Assembly: GCA_002239005.1 (NCBI GenBank)
Contig: MPNL01000035.1
Span: 1-34,604 of the forward strand
DNA from: Truepera sp. bin119
GTDB lineage: Bacteria > Deinococcota > Deinococci > Deinococcales > Trueperaceae
Length of the DNA stretch: 34,604 nucleotides
Direction of reading: 5' to 3'
The notes under the pieces: model-generated
The model's input: only the letters and a program-made list of their open reading frames with translations
Databases searched by the model: none
What the model was told of the DNA's origin: nothing
Position numbers and translations under genes: made by a program
In this document: in pieces, positions 32,630-34,604 of the stretch
How positions within the stretch are numbered: the stretch's first letter is position 1
How the letters are laid out: every line of letters starts with the position of its first letter

Positions 32630-33006
32630 AGCGATCAGGAACAGTTCTATAGATACTCTGGTGTGGGCCGATCCCAAGCGCTTTTCGAGCCCGGCTAAAC
32701 AGGTCAAGGCAAACCCGGGATCCGAAAGCCCTATGAGCCAGATCACATCCGCCGCCCCACCGCCGAACTTGCGGGCCCGGGGCGCCGCCTGCGACGCGGA
32801 AGCCGAGGGTCGGGTGCGAAGTTCCCGCCCGTCCTAGGGATCATCGAATCCATCCCCTTAGGACGTTCATCTCAATCAGCCGGTGGTATCACCTCGCACA
32901 GGGACGTTCTCACCAGCCTTGAGGCACTCCAGTGCGACCTTAAGCCATATATGCGCCCGAGCGGGATCCGGCCATCCGCAGCGGCAGCTTACCGGTTCCG
33001 ACACGC
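32630..33006. other. divergent intergenic stretch without a recognised gene
   Basis: Only the two divergent promoters border this region. Short open frames lack ribosome sites and family likeness. Confidence 0.4.
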
Positions 33007-33012
33007 TATACT
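33007..33012 (+). promoter_or_regulatory. -10 box of the small membrane protein gene, leaderless arrangement
   Basis: TATACT, 5 of 6 to consensus, ends six bases before the ATG at 33019. There is no Shine-Dalgarno, so a leaderless transcript is the simplest reading. Confidence 0.6.
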
Positions 33013-33018
33013 GCCATC

Positions 33019-33393
33019 ATGAGGCGCTCCCTCCAGGAAATAATCGAACTGGTCGTTTTCGGTCTCATCGCCCTGCTGCTAGGCACAGGACTGATCTGGT
33101 TGGTGGGATGGATCCTTGGCCTCGCCGGGCTCCTGCTGAAATTCGTGGCAGGCCTGATCTGGTCTCTGCTCCGGTTTATTATCCCCATCGCGGTCGTGGC
33201 AGCGGTGGTGTACGCCCTCGTGCGCCTTATCCAGAATCAGAATCGGGGCAAGCCCACCCCTGCGTCCACCCCGACAGCGGCACCAACCCCGGTCCAGCAA
33301 CCCCCTTCGCCCCCCCCTCACGAAGCACTCTCCGAATCTGAAGAGGCTGAAGGGGATGCCGGGAGCGGCGATGGTGACGACAAGAAGAACTGA
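33019..33393 (+). CDS. small membrane protein with two helices and a charged tail
   Basis: The 124-residue protein has hydrophobic helices at about residues 9-33 and 34-70 (for example VVFGLIALLLGTGLIWLVGW and IIPIAVVAAVVYALVRLI), then a Pro/Thr-rich segment (PTPASTPTAAPTPVQQPP) and an acidic end (SEEAEGDAGSGDGDDKKN). I do not recognise a family. The tail resembles flexible linkers of membrane-anchored scaffold proteins. The TATACT box six bases before the ATG supports a real gene start. Confidence 0.6.
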   Translation: MRRSLQEIIELVVFGLIALLLGTGLIWLVGWILGLAGLLLKFVAGLIWSLLRFIIPIAVVAAVVYALVRLIQNQNRGKPTPASTPTAAPTPVQQPPSPPPHEALSESEEAEGDAGSGDGDDKKN

Positions 33394-33429
33394 CCTTACC
33401 CTGATGTAGAGCTGCCGCCTACTCCCAGC

Positions 33430-33442
33430 TACACTGTAGGCT
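33430..33442 (+). promoter_or_regulatory. -10 region of the cytochrome c gene
   Basis: Two overlapping candidates lie here: TACACT (33430-33435), and TAGGCT (33437-33442) which ends eight bases before the ATG at 33451. Either gives a very short or absent leader. Confidence 0.4.
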
Positions 33443-33450
33443 GCTGGGCA

Positions 33451-33995
33451 ATGCGCCCCCTCTTCTCGGGTCTCACCCTGCTGATCCTGACGGCTCCGCT
33501 GGCCCCGTCCCAGGGCATGGACGGGGGAGTCACACCTACCGTTGAGGCGCTGGCCAAGTTCCTGGAAGCACGGGGGAGCAGGTCGCCCGCGGGGCGCAAC
33601 TCTTCGACAGCGCCTGCTCGGACTGCCACGGCGACACGGCCCTGGGATTCGCAGAGGCCGTCCTCTCCTTCCCTGCTGAGGAGCGACTCTGCATCAAGTG
33701 CCACCGCCCCACTAACCCTCCACAGATGGCGCCCGAGGTCATGACCGCGCGCGACGCCTTCAACCTAGGCAATCCGCCCCCCCTTGCTGGTGAGAGGCAC
33801 AGCCTCGCGAAGTATCAGAACGGATTCGGCCTGTACAGCTACGTCCGCGCCACCATGCCCCGCTGGGCTCCCAGGAGTCTCGACGATACCGACTACTTAG
33901 ACATCACTGCGTTCCTGCTCGAGTATTCCGGCACTTCGCTGGGCACTGAGGGTCTTACAGAGGCCAACGCAGCCCAGTTCAGAATCGGGGAGTGA
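33451..33995 (+). pseudogene. exported di-CxxCH c-type cytochrome, frameshifted in a G-run
   Basis: The first frame gives a signal peptide (LFSGLTLLILTAPLAPSQG) and TVEALAKFLEARG. At the G5 run 33572-33576 one base is missing; adding a G restores EQVARGAQLFDSACSDCHGD with the first heme-binding C-x2-C-H, then AEERLCIKCHRPTNPPQ with the second. The last part, MTARDAFNLGNPPPLAGERH and YVRATMPRWAPRSLDDTDYL, supplies a Met ligand typical of cytochrome c domains, and the stop is at 33993-33995. Intact, it would be an exported electron carrier of about 180 residues. Because the lesion is a single base in a homopolymer, sequencing error or phase variation are real alternatives to loss. Confidence 0.75.
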
Positions 33996-34037
33996 CCCCT
34001 GCCCGAATGCCGGGCTGGAAGCCCGAACTGTCGTCCA

Positions 34038-34490
34038 CTACCCCCGAGGATCGAACACATCCCGATAGGCGTCGCCGAGCAGGTTCCAGCCGAGGGCGAA
34101 CAGGGCGATGGCGAGGCCTGGCCAGAAGGAGATGAACCAGTAGGCAAACGGCTGACCCGGGGCACCTTGCAGGAAGCCGCGCGCGAAGCTCACCATCTGC
34201 CCCCAGTCGGCGAACCCGATCTCAGCACCCAGACCCAGGAACGACAGGGTGGCGGCTGTCAGGACCACGGTGCCGATGTCGAGGCTGGCTACGATCACAA
34301 GTGAGCCGATGGAGTTGGGCAGGACGTGGCGGAGGAAGACGCGACCCTGTGTTGCGCCGAGGGCCCTGGCTCCATCCACAAACTCCAGGTTCTTCACCCG
34401 CAGGATGTCCCCACGAAACAGCCGGGCGTAGGTGGTCCAGCCGACTACGGCTAGCGCGAACAGCGAGTTGAACAGGCTAGCAGCCTGTCG
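34038..34490 (-). pseudogene. DppC/OppC-type peptide ABC transporter permease, cut by an IS1182-type element
   Basis: Only the C-terminal half remains. The frame ends DAYRDVFDPRG at the TAG 34040-34038 and contains WTTYARLFRGDILRVKNLEF, VDGARALGATQGRVFLRHVL and PNSIGSLVIVASLDIG. The (E/D)GARALGA...RH.LPN block is the cytoplasmic EAA loop that contacts the ATPases in dipeptide/oligopeptide permeases. The tail LALFALGWNLLGDAYRD is also typical. Upstream the frame runs as far as NSLFALAVVG and AAS near 34487, where the insertion element begins. The N-terminal half must lie beyond the element or be lost. Confidence 0.82.
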
Positions 34491-34604
34491 GACTTTGTGT
34501 GAGACTTGAGATTATACAATCAAGACGTTGGCCTTGGTCAGGAGTCCTTTGATGGGGAAGTTCGTAGAGCGTGATCAGTCGCAGTTGTTTCTGCTTCCGG
34601 TAGA
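34488..34604 (+). mobile_element. left end of an IS1182-type insertion sequence (cut by the window edge)
   Basis: The permease frame stops being permease-like close to 34490, where CTGTCGGACTTTGTGTGAGA begins. This is likely the terminal repeat of the element. TATACAAT (34512-34519) may be its promoter. The exact end is uncertain by a few bases. Confidence 0.6.
34552..34604 (+). CDS. IS1182-type transposase, N-terminal fragment
   Basis: ATG 34552 follows AGGAG (34540-34544) by seven bases. The 17 codons before the edge read MGKFVERDQSQLFLLPV. The start M.(K)F...DR.Q.FLLP.D is characteristic of IS1182-family DDE transposases. The frame is open to the edge, so intactness cannot be judged. Confidence 0.65.
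   Translation, partial: MGKFVERDQSQLFLLPV

Overview
The window looks like a chromosomal segment of a GC-rich bacterium, most likely a member of Deinococcota (Deinococcus-Thermus), perhaps a Trueperaceae-like lineage. The reasons are a 78-residue 7Fe ferredoxin whose sequence closely resembles the Thermus type as I remember it, a mixture of Shine-Dalgarno genes with genes whose -10 box (TAGACT, TATACT, TATAAC and similar) sits only 6 to 8 bases before the start codon, which is the leaderless arrangement known from Deinococcus, and a run of housekeeping genes (coaE, ribH, rpmB, ftsK). This is inference from reading; no search was run and no RNA gene was found.

Layout. The left edge (1-110) is the 5' end of an IS1595-type transposase. 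Then come a stand-alone transketolase-family enzyme (325-2229), a secreted DUF3352-like protein, coaE, a decayed IS5 transposase, a CPBP membrane protease, a class I aminotransferase with a late frameshift, a secreted ExeM-type nuclease, an O-methyltransferase, ribH and an exported TPR protein (to about 12.0 kb). From 12.0 to 18.4 kb is an accessory block: a pair of 20-base direct repeats, an IS630-like transposase start, a complete five-gene branched-chain-amino-acid-type ABC importer in the order G-H-M-K-F, and the wreck of a class II aldolase. From 18.4 to 27.7 kb are mostly single metabolic genes (VOC protein, aldo/keto reductase, RraA-family protein, ferredoxin, MFS transporter, PfkB kinase plus class II aldolase) separated by unusually long non-coding or decayed stretches, including a full-length but broken PhyH dioxygenase. 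From 27.7 to 33.4 kb the core returns: ftsK, an AI-2E family membrane protein coupled to a 34-residue membrane peptide, rpmB and a small two-helix membrane protein. The right edge holds a frameshifted cytochrome c and a DppC/OppC permease cut off by an IS1182-type element that runs out of the window.

How it fits together. The five liv genes overlap by 1 to 4 bases (except K to F) and form one uptake operon. The aldolase and PfkB genes are 10 bases apart and probably act on one sugar: the kinase phosphorylates it and the aldolase cleaves a ketose phosphate. ribH, coaE, rpmB and ftsK are independent housekeeping genes with their own promoters. Two perfect palindromes, one before the MFS gene and one before the VOC gene, are the best regulatory sites.

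The main theme is gene decay: at least seven genes are broken, relic or IS-disrupted. Two of the lesions (one base in the aminotransferase, one base in a G5 run of the cytochrome gene) could instead be sequencing errors. Both window edges lie inside IS elements, which suggests an assembly contig that stops at repeats. I did not find a convincing wholly new system; the most distinctive items are the leaderless promoter series, the long helical insert in FtsK, the micro-peptide/AI-2E coupling and the two palindromic operators.
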